Part shown: positions 1-8,910 of the stretch, piece after piece
Layout: every line of letters begins with the position of its first letter
Position numbering within the stretch: the first letter of the stretch is position 1
Assembly (NCBI RefSeq): GCF_000218545.1
Contig: NC_015671.1
Location: forward strand, 1,736,001 to 1,800,000
Direction: 5' to 3'
Source: Cellulomonas gilvus ATCC 13127
GTDB taxonomy: Bacteria > Actinomycetota > Actinomycetes > Actinomycetales > Cellulomonadaceae
DNA: 64,000 bases
Made by a program: the position numbers and the translations under genes
Notes under the pieces: generated by a model
The model's input: the letters and a program-made list of their open reading frames with translations, nothing else
Told to the model about the DNA's origin: nothing
Database searches by the model: none

Positions 1-1
1 G

Positions 2-103
2 CTCGACCGGCGCACATCCGAGGCCTCGGCAGCCGGGGTGCGGTGGCAGCGCGCGGAGCACTCGCACCCCGCGACGGTCGAGGTGCAGCCCACGCTGTTC
101 TGA
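2..103 (+). CDS. C-terminal fragment of an unidentified protein
   Basis: Only the last 33 codons are inside the window; the frame is open from base 2 to a TGA at 101-103 and uses G/C at almost every third position, as real genes here do. The fragment is hydrophilic (Arg, Glu, His, Ala) and has no recognisable domain. It ends in QPTLF directly before the stop, which fits the loose pattern Qxx(L/M)F of sliding-clamp-binding peptides; five residues are weak evidence. It lies about 105 bases upstream of aspS on the same strand. Function unknown. Confidence 0.55.
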   Translation, partial: LDRRTSEASAAGVRWQRAEHSHPATVEVQPTLF

Positions 104-155
104 CCGTCGCACCGGCGGGCCGCGTCGTGACGTCCGGCTGGCGGACCCGCGCACC

Positions 156-161
156 TATGAT
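156..161 (+). promoter_or_regulatory. Probable -10 box of aspS
   Basis: TATGAT is a near-consensus -10 hexamer about 48 bases before the aspS GTG, predicting a leader of roughly 40 nt that holds the Shine-Dalgarno GAAGGA at 197-202. No clear -35 box is visible at 16-18 bp spacing. Confidence 0.45.
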
Positions 162-208
162 CGTCTCGGCGCCCGACCGGGCGTGACTCCCGACTCGAAG
201 GACCTTCC

Positions 209-2008
209 GTGCTGCGCACCCACACCGCCGGCTCGCTCCGGGCCGAGCACATCGGCACCACCGTCACCCTCACGGGCTGGGTGGACCGGCGGCGCGATCA
301 CGGCGGCGTCGCGTTCGTGGACCTGCGGGACGCGTCGGGCATCGCGCAGGTCGTGATCCGCGACGAGGCCGTCGCGCACGGGCTGCGCGCGGAGTACGTC
401 CTGCAGGTGACCGGCGAGGTCGGCCGGCGTCCCGAGGGCAACGAGAACGCCAACCTCGCGACGGGTGACGTCGAGGTGGTCGCGACCGACGTCGTCGTGC
501 TCAACGAGTCGGCGCCGCTGCCGTTCCAGGTCTCGTCGTCGCTCGACGAGCAGGTGGGCGAGGAGGTGCGGCTCAAGCACCGCTACCTCGACCTGCGCCG
601 TCCCGCGCCCGCGCGCGCCATCCGGCTGCGTTCGCAGGTCAACCGCGCCGCCCGCGCGGTGCTCGAGGCGCACGACTTCGTCGAGGTCGAGACGCCCACG
701 CTCACGCACTCGACGCCCGAGGGTGCGCGGGACTTCCTGGTCCCGGCGCGACTCTCGCCCGGCAGCTGGTACGCCCTGCCCCAGTCGCCGCAGCTGTTCA
801 AGCAGCTGCTCATGGTCGCCGGGCTCGAGCGGTACTACCAGATCGCGCGGTGCTACCGCGACGAGGACTTCCGCGCCGACCGTCAGCCCGAGTTCACGCA
901 GCTCGACGTCGAGATGAGCTTCGTCGAGCAGGACGACGTGATCGAGCTGGCCGAGGAGGTGCTCGTCGCGCTGTGGCGCCTGATCGACGTCGAGATCCCG
1001 ACGCCGATCCGCCGCATGACGTTCGCGGAGGCGATGGAGCGCTACGGCACGGACAAGCCGGACCTGCGGTTCGGGCTCGAGCTCGTGGACCTCACCACGT
1101 ACTTCGCGGCGACGCCGTTCCGTGTGTTCCAGGCCCCGTACGTCGGTGCGGTCGTCCAGCCCGGCGGCGCGAGCACCCCGCGTCGTGGCTTCGATGCGTG
1201 GCAGGAGTGGGCCAAGCAGCGCGGCGCCAAGGGTCTGGCGTACGTCACGGTGGGCGAGGACGGCGAGCTCGGCGGTCCCGTGGCCAAGAACATCACCGAG
1301 GACGAGCGGGCGGGCCTGGCCGCGGCGACCGGTGCGCAGCCCGGTGACGCGATCTTCTTCGCGGCCGGCAAGCAGAGCGAGGCGCGTGCGCTGCTCGGCG
1401 CGGCCCGCCTCGAGGTCGGCCGTCGCGGTGGGCTCATCGACGAGAGCGAGTGGTCGTTCGTGTGGGTCGTCGACGCACCGCTGTTCAAGCCCACGGGTGA
1501 GGACGACGACGTGGCGGTCGGCGGCGGCTCGTGGACCGCGGTGCACCACGCGTTCACATCGCCGACGCCGGAGTGGATCGACCGGTTCGAGGAGGCCCCC
1601 GGCGAGGCCCTCGCGTACGCGTACGACATCGTCTGCAACGGCAACGAGATCGGCGGCGGGTCGATCCGTATCCACCGTCGCGACGTGCAGGAGCGGGTGT
1701 TCGACGTCATGGGCATCGGGCCGGCCGAGGCGCAGGAGAAGTTCGGCTTCCTGCTCGACGCCTTCCAGTTCGGCGCGCCGCCGCACGGCGGGATCGCGTT
1801 CGGGTGGGACCGCATCGTCGCGCTCATGAGCGGTGCGGACTCGATCCGCGACGTCATCGCGTTCCCCAAGTCCGGCGGTGGCTACGACCCGCTCACGCAG
1901 GCACCTGCGCCGATCTCGCCCGAGCAGCGGCGTGAGGCGGGCGTCGACGCCAAGCCGAAGGCCGTCAAGGACGCCGCGACGGCCCCGGAGGCGGCGCCGG
2001 CTCCGTGA
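209..2008 (+). CDS. aspS: Aspartate--tRNA ligase
   Basis: Class II aminoacyl-tRNA synthetase that charges tRNA with aspartate in the cytoplasm. The 599-residue length fits the bacterial type with an inserted GAD-like domain. An N-terminal OB-fold anticodon-binding domain covers about residues 15-110. The catalytic core shows [10 protein letters not shown] near 192, motif 2 ([20 protein letters not shown]) around 213-232 and motif 3 ([10 protein letters not shown]) near 527-536. The GTG start at 209 is set by GAAGGA six bases upstream. The tail after about 570 is Ala/Pro rich and low complexity. The next gene overlaps the stop by 4 nt, so the two are translationally coupled. Whether it also mischarges tRNA-Asn cannot be told from this window. 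Confidence 0.97.
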   Translation: MLRTHTAGSLRAEHIGTTVTLTGWVDRRRDHGGVAFVDLRDASGIAQVVIRDEAVAHGLRAEYVLQVTGEVGRRPEGNENANLATGDVEVVATDVVVLNESAPLPFQVSSSLDEQVGEEVRLKHRYLDLRRPAPARAIRLRSQVNRAARAVLEAHDFVEVETPTLTHSTPEGARDFLVPARLSPGSWYALPQSPQLFKQLLMVAGLERYYQIARCYRDEDFRADRQPEFTQLDVEMSFVEQDDVIELAEEVLVALWRLIDVEIPTPIRRMTFAEAMERYGTDKPDLRFGLELVDLTTYFAATPFRVFQAPYVGAVVQPGGASTPRRGFDAWQEWAKQRGAKGLAYVTVGEDGELGGPVAKNITEDERAGLAAATGAQPGDAIFFAAGKQSEARALLGAARLEVGRRGGLIDESEWSFVWVVDAPLFKPTGEDDDVAVGGGSWTAVHHAFTSPTPEWIDRFEEAPGEALAYAYDIVCNGNEIGGGSIRIHRRDVQERVFDVMGIGPAEAQEKFGFLLDAFQFGAPPHGGIAFGWDRIVALMSGADSIRDVIAFPKSGGGYDPLTQAPAPISPEQRREAGVDAKPKAVKDAATAPEAAPAP

Positions 2009-2769
2009 GCGGAGCGCTCGACCTGCTGCCGGTCCGGTGGCGGTCCGACCGCTTCGTGCGGACGGACGCCCCGGCCTGGCGCGACGTCGTGGTGCGCGGT
2101 GACGACGACGCCGTGGTCGTGGTGGTCGACTCCCCGCGTATCGAGCGCGCGGTCGTCGGCCTCGGCGAGCCCGGCCGCGTCCGCGCGCTGCTGCACCAGG
2201 TCGCCGCGGAACGCGCGGGCCGCGCGCACGGCTGGATGAGCCTGCCCCGCGGGTCGGCACCCGACGAGGCGGTCCTCTCGCGCCTCGGGCTCACGCCGTT
2301 CTCGTCGTGGGACTGGTTCGCGACCGACGTCGCGCCGCCGGAGCCCACGGCGCCGGTCGTGCGGCTCGACCTGGTCGACGACGCTCCCGGGATCCGTGCG
2401 TGCCTGGCCGAGGCGAACCCGTCGACGTCGGCCGACCCGGGCGGCCCGCACGAGGTCGCGTGGTTCGGGGTGCGTGCGGGCGCCGAGCTGGTCGGCGTGA
2501 TCGGTGCCGGCCGGCGAGGTGGTGCCGACGCGACGTCGTGGCACCTGCACGGGCTCGGCGTGCACCCGGACGCGCGGCGTCGCGGGCTGGGCGCAGCGCT
2601 CACCGCTGCGGCGACGCGCGCGGGTCTCGAGGCGGGGGCGCCCTGGGTGTCGCTCGGGATGTACGCGTCGAACGAGCCGGCTCGGCGCGTGTACGAGCGC
2701 CTCGGCTACGCCTGCGAGGCGCGCTTCGACTCCTTCGGCCCGCCCGGGAGCGGACACCCGCCGGCCTGA
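2005..2769 (+). CDS. GNAT-family N-acetyltransferase
   Basis: 254-residue protein whose C-terminal half (about 120-254) is a GNAT acetyltransferase domain. The acetyl-CoA pyrophosphate-binding motif is visible as [13 protein letters not shown] near residues 185-197, followed by the typical [15 protein letters not shown] strand/helix near 222-236. The N-terminal ~115 residues look like a second, degenerate GNAT-like half. The substrate is unknown. The GTG start overlaps the aspS stop (GTGA), so it is probably made by translational coupling with aspS. It converges with a minus-strand gene that ends 8 bases beyond its stop. Confidence 0.85.
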   Translation: MSGALDLLPVRWRSDRFVRTDAPAWRDVVVRGDDDAVVVVVDSPRIERAVVGLGEPGRVRALLHQVAAERAGRAHGWMSLPRGSAPDEAVLSRLGLTPFSSWDWFATDVAPPEPTAPVVRLDLVDDAPGIRACLAEANPSTSADPGGPHEVAWFGVRAGAELVGVIGAGRRGGADATSWHLHGLGVHPDARRRGLGAALTAAATRAGLEAGAPWVSLGMYASNEPARRVYERLGYACEARFDSFGPPGSGHPPA

Positions 2770-2776
2770 GCCCGGG

Positions 2777-3079
2777 TCACCACCGGCGCGGGGGCGAGCC
2801 GTCCGGGTCCGCGAGGCTCGCGTGCCGCCGCGGGGCGTCGTCGACGGTCGGCGGACGTGGCGGCACCACGCGCGCACGTGCGGCCCAGCGCCAGGCGCGT
2901 ACCACGAGGGCGCACGCGGCGACGACGACGAAGGCCTGGTACGCGAGCCGCGGGAGCGGCGAGGACGGGCCGCCGCCCGTGAGCGCGAGCATGCCCAGCG
3001 CGCCCACGCACGCCGCGACGGTCACCAGGACGGCGCCCGCCAGACGGAGGGTGTGCCGTGCGCCGATCGGAGCGCGCAC
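2777..3079 (-). CDS. Small two-helix membrane protein
   Basis: 100-residue protein of unknown function. Two hydrophobic stretches (about residues 12-34 and 45-62) predict two transmembrane helices; the last ~35 residues are Arg/Pro rich and probably cytoplasmic, ending in SPPRRW. The GTG start is 3 bases after the stop of the next gene upstream, so it is the third cistron of an operon with the MMPL transporter and another small membrane protein. It resembles that neighbour in layout and in its last residues, suggesting distant paralogy. Codon use is typical of the window. I know of no assigned role. Confidence 0.6.
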   Translation of the reverse strand: MRAPIGARHTLRLAGAVLVTVAACVGALGMLALTGGGPSSPLPRLAYQAFVVVAACALVVRAWRWAARARVVPPRPPTVDDAPRRHASLADPDGSPPRRW

Positions 3080-3082
3080 CGC

Positions 3083-3412
3083 TCACCACCTCCGGGGAGG
3101 GTGGGCGTCCGGACGGAGCCCGACGTGGTCGCGCGGCGGTTCTTCCGGTTCGGCGGGTGCCGCGGGGCGCGGGAGGTGGCGCCAGCCCCACACGAGCGCA
3201 GCGAGGTGCGCAGCGAGTGCGAGCACGGCGAAGAACGCCGCGAAGGCGGACCCGGGGTCGGGCGCCATGAGCGCGAGCACCACGCTCGTCGCGAGCACCG
3301 CGGTCCAGGCGGCCAGCAGGGCCAGGGCGGTCCGCGCCACCCGGATGCGCACCCGGCTGGGCGGTGGTGGTGCAACGACGGCGCGAGGTGGGTGGACGGG
3401 AAGCCGGGGCAT
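3083..3412 (-). CDS. Small two-helix membrane protein
   Basis: 109-residue protein of unknown function. Two hydrophobic segments (about residues 27-50 and 56-76) are followed by a Pro/Glu/Arg-rich tail that ends in HPPRRW, like the protein encoded just downstream. The ATG is one base after the MMPL transporter stop (TGA-C-ATG), so translation is very likely coupled. Possible roles are an accessory subunit or stabiliser of the transporter, or an unrelated small membrane protein; position is the only evidence. Confidence 0.6.
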   Translation of the reverse strand: MPRLPVHPPRAVVAPPPPSRVRIRVARTALALLAAWTAVLATSVVLALMAPDPGSAFAAFFAVLALAAHLAALVWGWRHLPRPAAPAEPEEPPRDHVGLRPDAHPPRRW

Positions 3413-3413
3413 G

Positions 3414-5648
3414 TCAGTGCGTGATCTCGAGGCGTCGGTGGAGGCGGGCGGCCCAGGCCGGCGCCCACCAGTTGAGTCGGTCGAGGATCGTCATGGTCGC
3501 CGGGACCAGCAGGAGGCGCACGATCGTGGCGTCGATCAGGACGGCGACGGCCAGGGCGAACCCCACCTCCTTGATGACCAGGAGCTGACCGGACACGAAG
3601 CCCGCGAACACCAGGATGATGATCGCCGCGGCAGACGTGATGATGCGTCCGGACCGCTGCAGGCCCAGGCGGACCGCCTCGTCGGTGGGGACGCCCTGGT
3701 CGTGCAGCTCCTTGATCCGGGAGAGCAGGAACACCTCGTAGTCCATCGCCAGCCCGAACCCGAACGCGATGACGAGCGCGAGGACGTACGTCTCGACGCC
3801 ACCCGTGGACACGAACCCGAGCGGGCCCTCGAGGTGCCCGTCCTGGAACGCCCAGACAAGCACGCCGAGCGAGGCCGCGAGCGACAGCGCGTTGGTGACC
3901 AGCGCCTTGACGGGGATCACGAACGAGCCCGTCATGAGGAACAGCAGCGCGAACGTCGCCAGGGCGACCACCAGCGCGGCCCAGGGCGCACCCCCGGCGA
4001 GTGCCGCGACGAAGTCGATCTGTGCGGCTGCCTGTCCGGTCACCCAGGTCTCGAAGTCCGGGTCGAGCGCGCGGATCTGCTGCACGGCGTCGCGGGCGAC
4101 CGCACCGCCCGGGTCGAGCGAGCCGGGCCGCACCCCGATCACGACGTAGGGACCGGCCGCCGCGGGCGGGTCGACCGTGGCGACCGCGTCGAGCTCGGCG
4201 ACCTGGTCCGCCCAGGCGGTCGCCTGCGTGAGCGACGTCTCGGCGACGACGGTGACCGCGGGGCTCGTCGAGGCGGGGTAGTCCGTCGCGAGCGTCTCGA
4301 CGAACTCCCGCTGCGCGCTGCCCATGGGCAGCAGCCCGGTCGTGGAGTTGCGCAGCTCGAGGTGGGCGAGCGGGGCCGCGAGGACGCCGAGCAGCACGAC
4401 GACGCCGCCCATCACGAGCCACGGGTGCCGCTGGACGCGTGCGGCCAGGCGCGAGAACGCGCCCTCCTCGGCGTGGTCGTCCGACGTCCGCGCGAGCACG
4501 GTCCGCACGCCGGGCACGCGGGCCAGGACTCCGGGCCGCAGCATCCGCCGCCCGGACAGGGCGAGGAGCGCGGGCACGAGCGTGAGCGCGGTGAGCACCG
4601 CGATCACGACCACCGCGCAGCCCGCGGCCCCGATCGCCCGCAGGATCTGCGGGGGGAACACGAGGAGCGCGGCGATCGAGATGCCGACCGTGAGCGCGGA
4701 GAACGCGACCGTGCGCCCGGCGGTGGCCATGGTCGCCTCGACCGCGGCGGCGACGGCGCCGTCACCGCGGCGGCGGCGTGCCGCGCGGCCCTCGTCGTGG
4801 TCGACGAGGCGGTGCAGCTCCTCGCGGAAGCGCGAGACGATCAGGAGCCCGTAGTCGATCGACAGACCGAGGCCCAGCACGGTCACGACGTTGACGACCG
4901 ACGCGTCGACCTCCATGACGTAGCTGAGGCCCAGCACGGTCGCGAGCCCGCCCGCGATCGACGCGAGCGCCCCGGCCATGGGCATCGCGGCCGCGAGGAA
5001 GCCACCGAACACGAGCACCATGACCACGAGGGCGAGCGGCAGGGTGATCGCCTCGCCGCGACGCAGGTCCTGCTCCACCTGCGACGTGATCTCGTCGACG
5101 ATCAGGGGGGTGCCGCCCACGATCCCGGTCACGCGCGGTGCGACGGACCTCAGCTCGGCCGGCACCTCGCGCAGGCGTGCGGCGACGGCGTCGACCGCGG
5201 TGGCGTGCTGCGCGCCGGTGAGCGACGGCTCGAGGTCGACGACGACGAGGAAGCCGTCACCCCGCTGCGAGACCAGCGGGGCCGCGGCGGGGTTCTCGAC
5301 GCCGTCCGGCAGCACCAGCGGGTCGATCACGGAGGCGACGCCGGGGATCTCGGCCAGCTGGGTGCGCGCGGGCGCGAGCGCGTCGGCGAGCTCGGTCGAG
5401 GCGGGGTCGACCTGCGAGAGCACGAGCGTGAGCGACGTGCCGCTCTCGTCGGCGTCCTCGAGGATCGCGCGGCCCTGCGTGCTCTCCGAGCCGGGTGCCG
5501 TCGGCTCGCCCGTGCCGAGCCGCTCGAACAGGGACTCGCCGTGCACGCCGAGCACCGCGAGCCCGTACCCCAGCACGGCGAGCACGAGCCAGCCCACGAC
5601 GATGACGCGGGGGTGATGCGCGACGACGCGCCCGAGACGTGCGAACAC
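3414..5648 (-). CDS. MMPL-family (RND-like) membrane transporter
   Basis: 744-residue integral membrane protein with the internal two-fold repeat of the MMPL/RND family. Each half has one N-terminal helix (first near residues 16-36), a large extracytoplasmic porter loop, and a cluster of about five helices. Conserved family segments include [19 protein letters not shown] near the end of the first cluster and [19 protein letters not shown] in the second; their Asp-Tyr pairs lie in the proton-relay region of this superfamily. Relatives export lipids, lipopeptides or drugs in actinobacteria; no substrate can be assigned. I chose the GTG at 5648 because the protein then begins [13 protein letters not shown], the normal start of this family. 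The longer open frame would run across the rarA promoter. Confidence 0.88.
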   Translation of the reverse strand: MFARLGRVVAHHPRVIVVGWLVLAVLGYGLAVLGVHGESLFERLGTGEPTAPGSESTQGRAILEDADESGTSLTLVLSQVDPASTELADALAPARTQLAEIPGVASVIDPLVLPDGVENPAAAPLVSQRGDGFLVVVDLEPSLTGAQHATAVDAVAARLREVPAELRSVAPRVTGIVGGTPLIVDEITSQVEQDLRRGEAITLPLALVVMVLVFGGFLAAAMPMAGALASIAGGLATVLGLSYVMEVDASVVNVVTVLGLGLSIDYGLLIVSRFREELHRLVDHDEGRAARRRRGDGAVAAAVEATMATAGRTVAFSALTVGISIAALLVFPPQILRAIGAAGCAVVVIAVLTALTLVPALLALSGRRMLRPGVLARVPGVRTVLARTSDDHAEEGAFSRLAARVQRHPWLVMGGVVVLLGVLAAPLAHLELRNSTTGLLPMGSAQREFVETLATDYPASTSPAVTVVAETSLTQATAWADQVAELDAVATVDPPAAAGPYVVIGVRPGSLDPGGAVARDAVQQIRALDPDFETWVTGQAAAQIDFVAALAGGAPWAALVVALATFALLFLMTGSFVIPVKALVTNALSLAASLGVLVWAFQDGHLEGPLGFVSTGGVETYVLALVIAFGFGLAMDYEVFLLSRIKELHDQGVPTDEAVRLGLQRSGRIITSAAAIIILVFAGFVSGQLLVIKEVGFALAVAVLIDATIVRLLLVPATMTILDRLNWWAPAWAARLHRRLEITH

Positions 5649-5749
5649 CCGGTCATCGTCGCAGGTCGCGGCCCCTCGTGTGCGCAGGTGCCCGCGGTGG
5701 TGGACCGTCGGTGCGCCCCGCGGGCCGGGGACGTGTGGGCTCCCGGCCG

Positions 5750-5755
5750 TACGCT
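5750..5755 (+). promoter_or_regulatory. -10 box of a leaderless rarA promoter
   Basis: TACGCT fits TAnnnT and stands 6 bases before the rarA ATG, so the predicted transcription start is the A of the start codon. No Shine-Dalgarno is present. Eight bases upstream, GTGTGGGCT at 5733-5741 partly resembles the TTGTCRGTG damage-promoter element seen at the uvr genes. Confidence 0.5.
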
Positions 5756-5761
5756 GCCCGC

Positions 5762-7126
5762 ATGGACCTGTTCGACGCCGCGACGTCGACCGCACAGGGG
5801 ATCCCCGCGGCGGCCGCCGGCGCCCCCCTCGCAGTGCGCATGCGCCCGCGCTCGCTCGACGAGGTCGCGGGGCAGGGCCATCTCCTCGAGCCGGGATCGC
5901 CGTTGCGTCGGCTGGTCGAGCCCGCGGGAGAGGCCGACCGCCGCGCCGCACCCACCTCGCTCGTCCTGTGGGGGCCGCCGGGCACGGGCAAGACGACGCT
6001 CGCGTACCTCGTCGCGACGTCGTCGGGCAGGCGGTTCGTCGAGCTCTCGGCCGTGACCGCGGGCGTCAAGGACGTCCGCGCGGTCGTCGACGACGCGCGC
6101 CGTCGGCTGGCCACGCGCGGCGGCGAGACCGTCCTGTTCATCGACGAGGTGCACCGCTTCACCAAGGCGCAGCAGGACGCGCTGCTGCCGAGCGTCGAGA
6201 ACCGGTGGGTCACGCTCGTCGCCGCGACCACGGAGAACCCGTCGTTCTCGGTGAACTCGCCGCTGCTCTCGCGGTCGCTGCTGCTCACGCTGCAGCCGCT
6301 CGGCACGGACGACGTGCGCGCGCTCGTGCGCCGCGCGGTCGCCGACGAGCGCGGGCTCGCGGGCACGGTCCGGCTCGACGAGGACGCCGAGGAGCACCTG
6401 CTGCGGCTCTCGGGCGGTGACGCGCGCAAGGCGCTGACCATCCTCGAGGCGGCCGCGGGTGCGGCGTTGTCGGCGCAGCCCGACGTGGCGCCTGCGGTCG
6501 TCGACCTCACGACGATCGAGCGGGCGATCGACGTCGCCGCGGTGCGGTACGACCGCGACGGCGACCAGCACTACGACGTCATCAGCGCGTTCATCAAGTC
6601 GGTGCGCGGGTCGGACGTGGACGCCGCGCTGCACTACCTCGCGCGCATGGTCGCGGCGGGGGAGGACCCCCGGTTCATCGCGCGGCGGCTCGTGATCTCC
6701 GCCGCGGAGGACGTCGGCCTCGCCGATCCGAGCGCGTTGCAGACCGCGGTCGCGGCCGCGCAGGCGGTCCAGCTCATCGGCATGCCCGAGGCGCGCATCG
6801 TCCTGGCCGAGGCGGTCGTGCACCTGGCGACCGCGCCCAAGTCCAACGCCGCCTACCTGGGGATCGACCGTGCGCTGGCGGACGTGCGCGCGGGACGGCT
6901 GGGCTCGGTGCCGCCGCACCTGCGGGACGCGCACTACGCGGGGGCGCAGAAGGTCGGGCACGGCGCGGGCTACGTGTACGCGCACGACGAGCCGCACGGT
7001 GTGGCGGCGCAGCAGTACCTGCCCGACGAGCTCGTCGGCGCGCGCTACTACCGGCCCACCGACCGCGGCTTCGAGCGTCAGGTGACCGAACGGCTCGACC
7101 GGATCCGCCAGATCCTCGAGGGCTGA
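5762..7126 (+). CDS. rarA: Replication-associated recombination protein A (RarA/MgsA AAA+ ATPase)
   Basis: 454-residue AAA+ ATPase of the RarA/MgsA/WRNIP1 family, which acts at stalled replication forks and remodels single-strand/double-strand junctions. Walker A is GPPGTGKT at residues 71-78 and Walker B is FIDEVHR near 125-131. Sensor 1 lies around [13 protein letters not shown] and the arginine-finger region around [10 protein letters not shown]. The C-terminal tetramerisation domain starts at about residue 270 with [18 protein letters not shown]. The ATG at 5762 gives the usual family N-terminus (MDLF...). It is monocistronic and probably leaderless; its upstream region faces the start of the divergent MMPL gene. 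Confidence 0.95.
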   Translation: MDLFDAATSTAQGIPAAAAGAPLAVRMRPRSLDEVAGQGHLLEPGSPLRRLVEPAGEADRRAAPTSLVLWGPPGTGKTTLAYLVATSSGRRFVELSAVTAGVKDVRAVVDDARRRLATRGGETVLFIDEVHRFTKAQQDALLPSVENRWVTLVAATTENPSFSVNSPLLSRSLLLTLQPLGTDDVRALVRRAVADERGLAGTVRLDEDAEEHLLRLSGGDARKALTILEAAAGAALSAQPDVAPAVVDLTTIERAIDVAAVRYDRDGDQHYDVISAFIKSVRGSDVDAALHYLARMVAAGEDPRFIARRLVISAAEDVGLADPSALQTAVAAAQAVQLIGMPEARIVLAEAVVHLATAPKSNAAYLGIDRALADVRAGRLGSVPPHLRDAHYAGAQKVGHGAGYVYAHDEPHGVAAQQYLPDELVGARYYRPTDRGFERQVTERLDRIRQILEG

Positions 7127-7147
7127 CGGCGTGACCCGCGGCACGGA

Positions 7148-7178
7148 TTGGGTCGCGAGGCCTCGGGGCGGGTAAGGT
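7148..7178 (+). promoter_or_regulatory. Candidate rpsD promoter
   Basis: TTGGGT (7148-7153) and TAAGGT (7173-7178) are separated by 19 bp, slightly long for a housekeeping promoter. This predicts a leader of about 150 nt before rpsD. The stop of rarA lies just upstream. Confidence 0.4.
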
Positions 7179-7273
7179 TGACCGGTCGTGCGGCGCCGAG
7201 CGCTGCGCGACCACCCCCTGGGGCCCTAGCCCGGACCGCCCGCACGTCGGGTCGGTGCCACGAAGGTCGGCCC

Positions 7274-7304
7274 CACGCCACCGGACGGACGTCCGGGTGG
7301 CGTG
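7274..7304 (+). promoter_or_regulatory. Hairpin in the rpsD leader
   Basis: CACGCCACC (7274-7282) pairs perfectly with GGTGGCGTG (7296-7304). The helix continues with GGAC/GTCC across a one-base bulge and closes on a 4-nt loop. It ends 18 bases before the rpsD Shine-Dalgarno. It could be an autoregulatory S4-binding element or an attenuator; no experiment supports either here. Confidence 0.4.
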
Positions 7305-7334
7305 ACGTCAACGAACACGACAGGAAGTATCGCT

Positions 7335-7961
7335 GTGAGCAGTGTGACCCGTTCGCGCCGCCAGGTCCGCCTGAGCCGCGCCCTCGGCCTGGCCCTGACG
7401 CCCAAGGCCGTCAAGCACTTCGAGAAGCGCCCCTACCCGCCCGGTGAGCACGGCCGTGCGCGTCGTCGCACCGAGTCGGACTACGCGGTCCGTCTGCGCG
7501 AGAAGCAGCGTCTGCGCGCGCAGTACGCGCTGCGTGAGAAGCAGCTCGCCCGTGCCTACCAGGACGCGCGCAAGGCGCCGGGCCTGACCGGTGAGGCCCT
7601 CGTCGAGATCCTCGAGACGCGTCTCGACGCCCTCGTGCTGCGTGCCGGCTTCGGCCGCACGATCCTGCAGGCGCGCCAGATCGTGGTGCACCGCCACATC
7701 CTCGTCGACGGCAAGATCGTCGACCGCCCCTCGTTCCGCGTGAAGCCGGGCCAGACCATCCAGGTCAAGCCGAAGAGCCAGGCGACCACGCCGTTCCAGG
7801 TCGCGGCCGCAGGTGCGCACCGCGACGTGCTGCCGGCGCTCCCGGGCTACCTGGACGTCCAGCTCGAGAAGCTCTCGGCCGTGCTGGTGCGCGAGCCCAA
7901 GCGCGCCGAGATCCCCGTGACCTGCGAGGTCCAGCTGGTCGTCGAGTACTACGCCCGCTGA
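7335..7961 (+). CDS. rpsD: 30S ribosomal protein S4
   Basis: 208-residue primary 16S rRNA-binding protein that nucleates assembly of the small subunit body. The N-terminal S4 domain is followed by the S4 RNA-binding fold around residues 94-155 (RLDALVLRAGFGRTILQARQ). The protein has no zinc-binding Cys cluster near its N-terminus, so it is the zinc-independent form. The GTG at 7335 is placed by AGGAAG at 7322-7327. The gene stands alone, outside a ribosomal operon, between rarA and the alaS cluster, a position shared by other actinobacteria. A perfect hairpin follows the stop. S4 often controls its own synthesis, and a structured leader is present. Confidence 0.97.
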   Translation: MSSVTRSRRQVRLSRALGLALTPKAVKHFEKRPYPPGEHGRARRRTESDYAVRLREKQRLRAQYALREKQLARAYQDARKAPGLTGEALVEILETRLDALVLRAGFGRTILQARQIVVHRHILVDGKIVDRPSFRVKPGQTIQVKPKSQATTPFQVAAAGAHRDVLPALPGYLDVQLEKLSAVLVREPKRAEIPVTCEVQLVVEYYAR

Positions 7962-7980
7962 CCTGCACCACGCACGTCCC

Positions 7981-8015
7981 GGAGCCCCGTCGAGCCTCGC
8001 GCTCGGCGGGGCTCC
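7981..8015 (+). terminator. Terminator hairpin after rpsD
   Basis: A 15-bp stem pairs 7981-7995 with 8001-8015 (one G-T pair) around a 5-nt loop, starting 19 bases after the rpsD stop. There is no T-run, as is common for GC-rich actinobacterial terminators. Confidence 0.75.
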
Positions 8016-8079
8016 GGCGTGCGGGGCGTGCGTGGCCCGGGCGGGTGCGAGGTGGACGGACGTCGGCACCGCGCGCGGG

Positions 8080-8085
8080 TAGGGT
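8080..8085 (+). promoter_or_regulatory. Candidate -10 box for the DUF948 gene
   Basis: TAGGGT lies 33 bases before the ATG, with the strong Shine-Dalgarno GAGGAAGGA (8098-8106) in between, so a short leader is expected. No convincing -35 box is seen. Confidence 0.4.
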
Positions 8086-8112
8086 GCAACAGTCATCGAG
8101 GAAGGACGTGGG

Positions 8113-8481
8113 ATGTCGGTCTCGGACGTCGCGGGCCTGATCGCGGCCATCGCCTTCGTGCTGCTCGTCGGCCTGTGCGCCGTCCCGCTGCTCAAGCTGG
8201 GCAGCGTGCTGGACGAGACGCGCGCGTCCGTCAAGGAGCTCACGGATCACACCGTGCCGGTCCTGGACGAGACCGCCCAGCTGGTCGCGTCCTCGAACGG
8301 CCAGCTCGACAACGTCGACAAGGTCACGACCGCGGCGGCGCAGGTCTCGCAGAACGTCTCGGCGCTCACCGCGTTGTTCGCCGCCACCCTGGGCGGGCCC
8401 GTCGTGAAGGTCGCGGCGTTCTCCTACGGCGTGCGGCGTGCGTTCGGCGGTCTGGCGGCCGGCGCCCGCAAGGGCCGCTGA
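8113..8481 (+). CDS. DUF948 domain-containing membrane-anchored protein
   Basis: 122-residue protein with one N-terminal transmembrane helix (about residues 7-28). A long amphipathic/coiled-coil region (about 35-90) follows, with regularly spaced Val, Leu, Asp and Thr, then a Gly/Arg-rich end. This is the DUF948 architecture; the function is unknown. The ATG has GAGGAAGGA seven bases upstream. Its stop overlaps the next ATG by one base (TGATG), so the two products are probably made in equal amounts. The same gene pair between rpsD and alaS is known in other actinobacteria, for example Streptomyces. Confidence 0.8.
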   Translation: MSVSDVAGLIAAIAFVLLVGLCAVPLLKLGSVLDETRASVKELTDHTVPVLDETAQLVASSNGQLDNVDKVTTAAAQVSQNVSALTALFAATLGGPVVKVAAFSYGVRRAFGGLAAGARKGR

Positions 8482-8846
8482 TGCGTCGCCTGCTCTGGAT
8501 CGGTGTGGGTGTCGCGGTGACCGTCGTCGTCATCCGCAAGGGCCGTGCCCTGGCCGAGGCCTACCTCCCGGCCGGCACGACGGACGTCGTCGACGGCGCC
8601 TCCCGGCTGGCACGCGCGTGGGGTACGGCACGGCACGAGTTCGTCGCGGGTATGGCCGAGCGCGAGGCCGAGCTGACGCACGAGCTCGTGGGTGACGTCG
8701 ACGTCGCCGAGGTGCGCGCGCACCGTGACAGGCACGTCGACGAGCTGCGCGAGGCGTGGGGCGGCCGCCGCACCGGCCGGCCGCGCCGGGACTGGGCCGG
8801 TCCGCTCGACGACCCCGACGACGACGCCGAGGCCACCTTCTTCTGA
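8481..8846 (+). CDS. Small membrane-anchored protein (DUF6167-like)
   Basis: 121-residue protein with a single N-terminal hydrophobic helix (about residues 3-20). A charged region rich in Arg, Glu and His contains helix-forming repeats (about 50-90), and the tail is acidic, ending in EATFF. It matches the small protein that follows the DUF948 gene upstream of alaS in other actinobacteria (DUF6167 by my recollection). Function unknown. It shares one base with the upstream stop and lies 64 bases before alaS, so the three genes may be co-transcribed. Confidence 0.75.
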   Translation: MRRLLWIGVGVAVTVVVIRKGRALAEAYLPAGTTDVVDGASRLARAWGTARHEFVAGMAEREAELTHELVGDVDVAEVRAHRDRHVDELREAWGGRRTGRPRRDWAGPLDDPDDDAEATFF

Positions 8847-8910
8847 CCACGGCGCTCACCGCGCCGACTCGACCACCGCCCGGCCACGGGCTCGAACCAC
8901 CGAGGACATC

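Noticed and set aside
3411..3440. ATGTCAGTG near 3411 as another damage-type promoter
   Set aside because: There is no TAnnnT hexamer 8 bp downstream, and it lies at the end of the MMPL gene facing no start codon.
2307..6056. 1249-codon open frame on the plus strand across the MMPL operon
   Set aside because: It is antisense to the MMPL transporter and its small partners and crosses the rarA start. Its product is an Arg/Gly/Asp-rich low-complexity string typical of GC-rich shadow frames.
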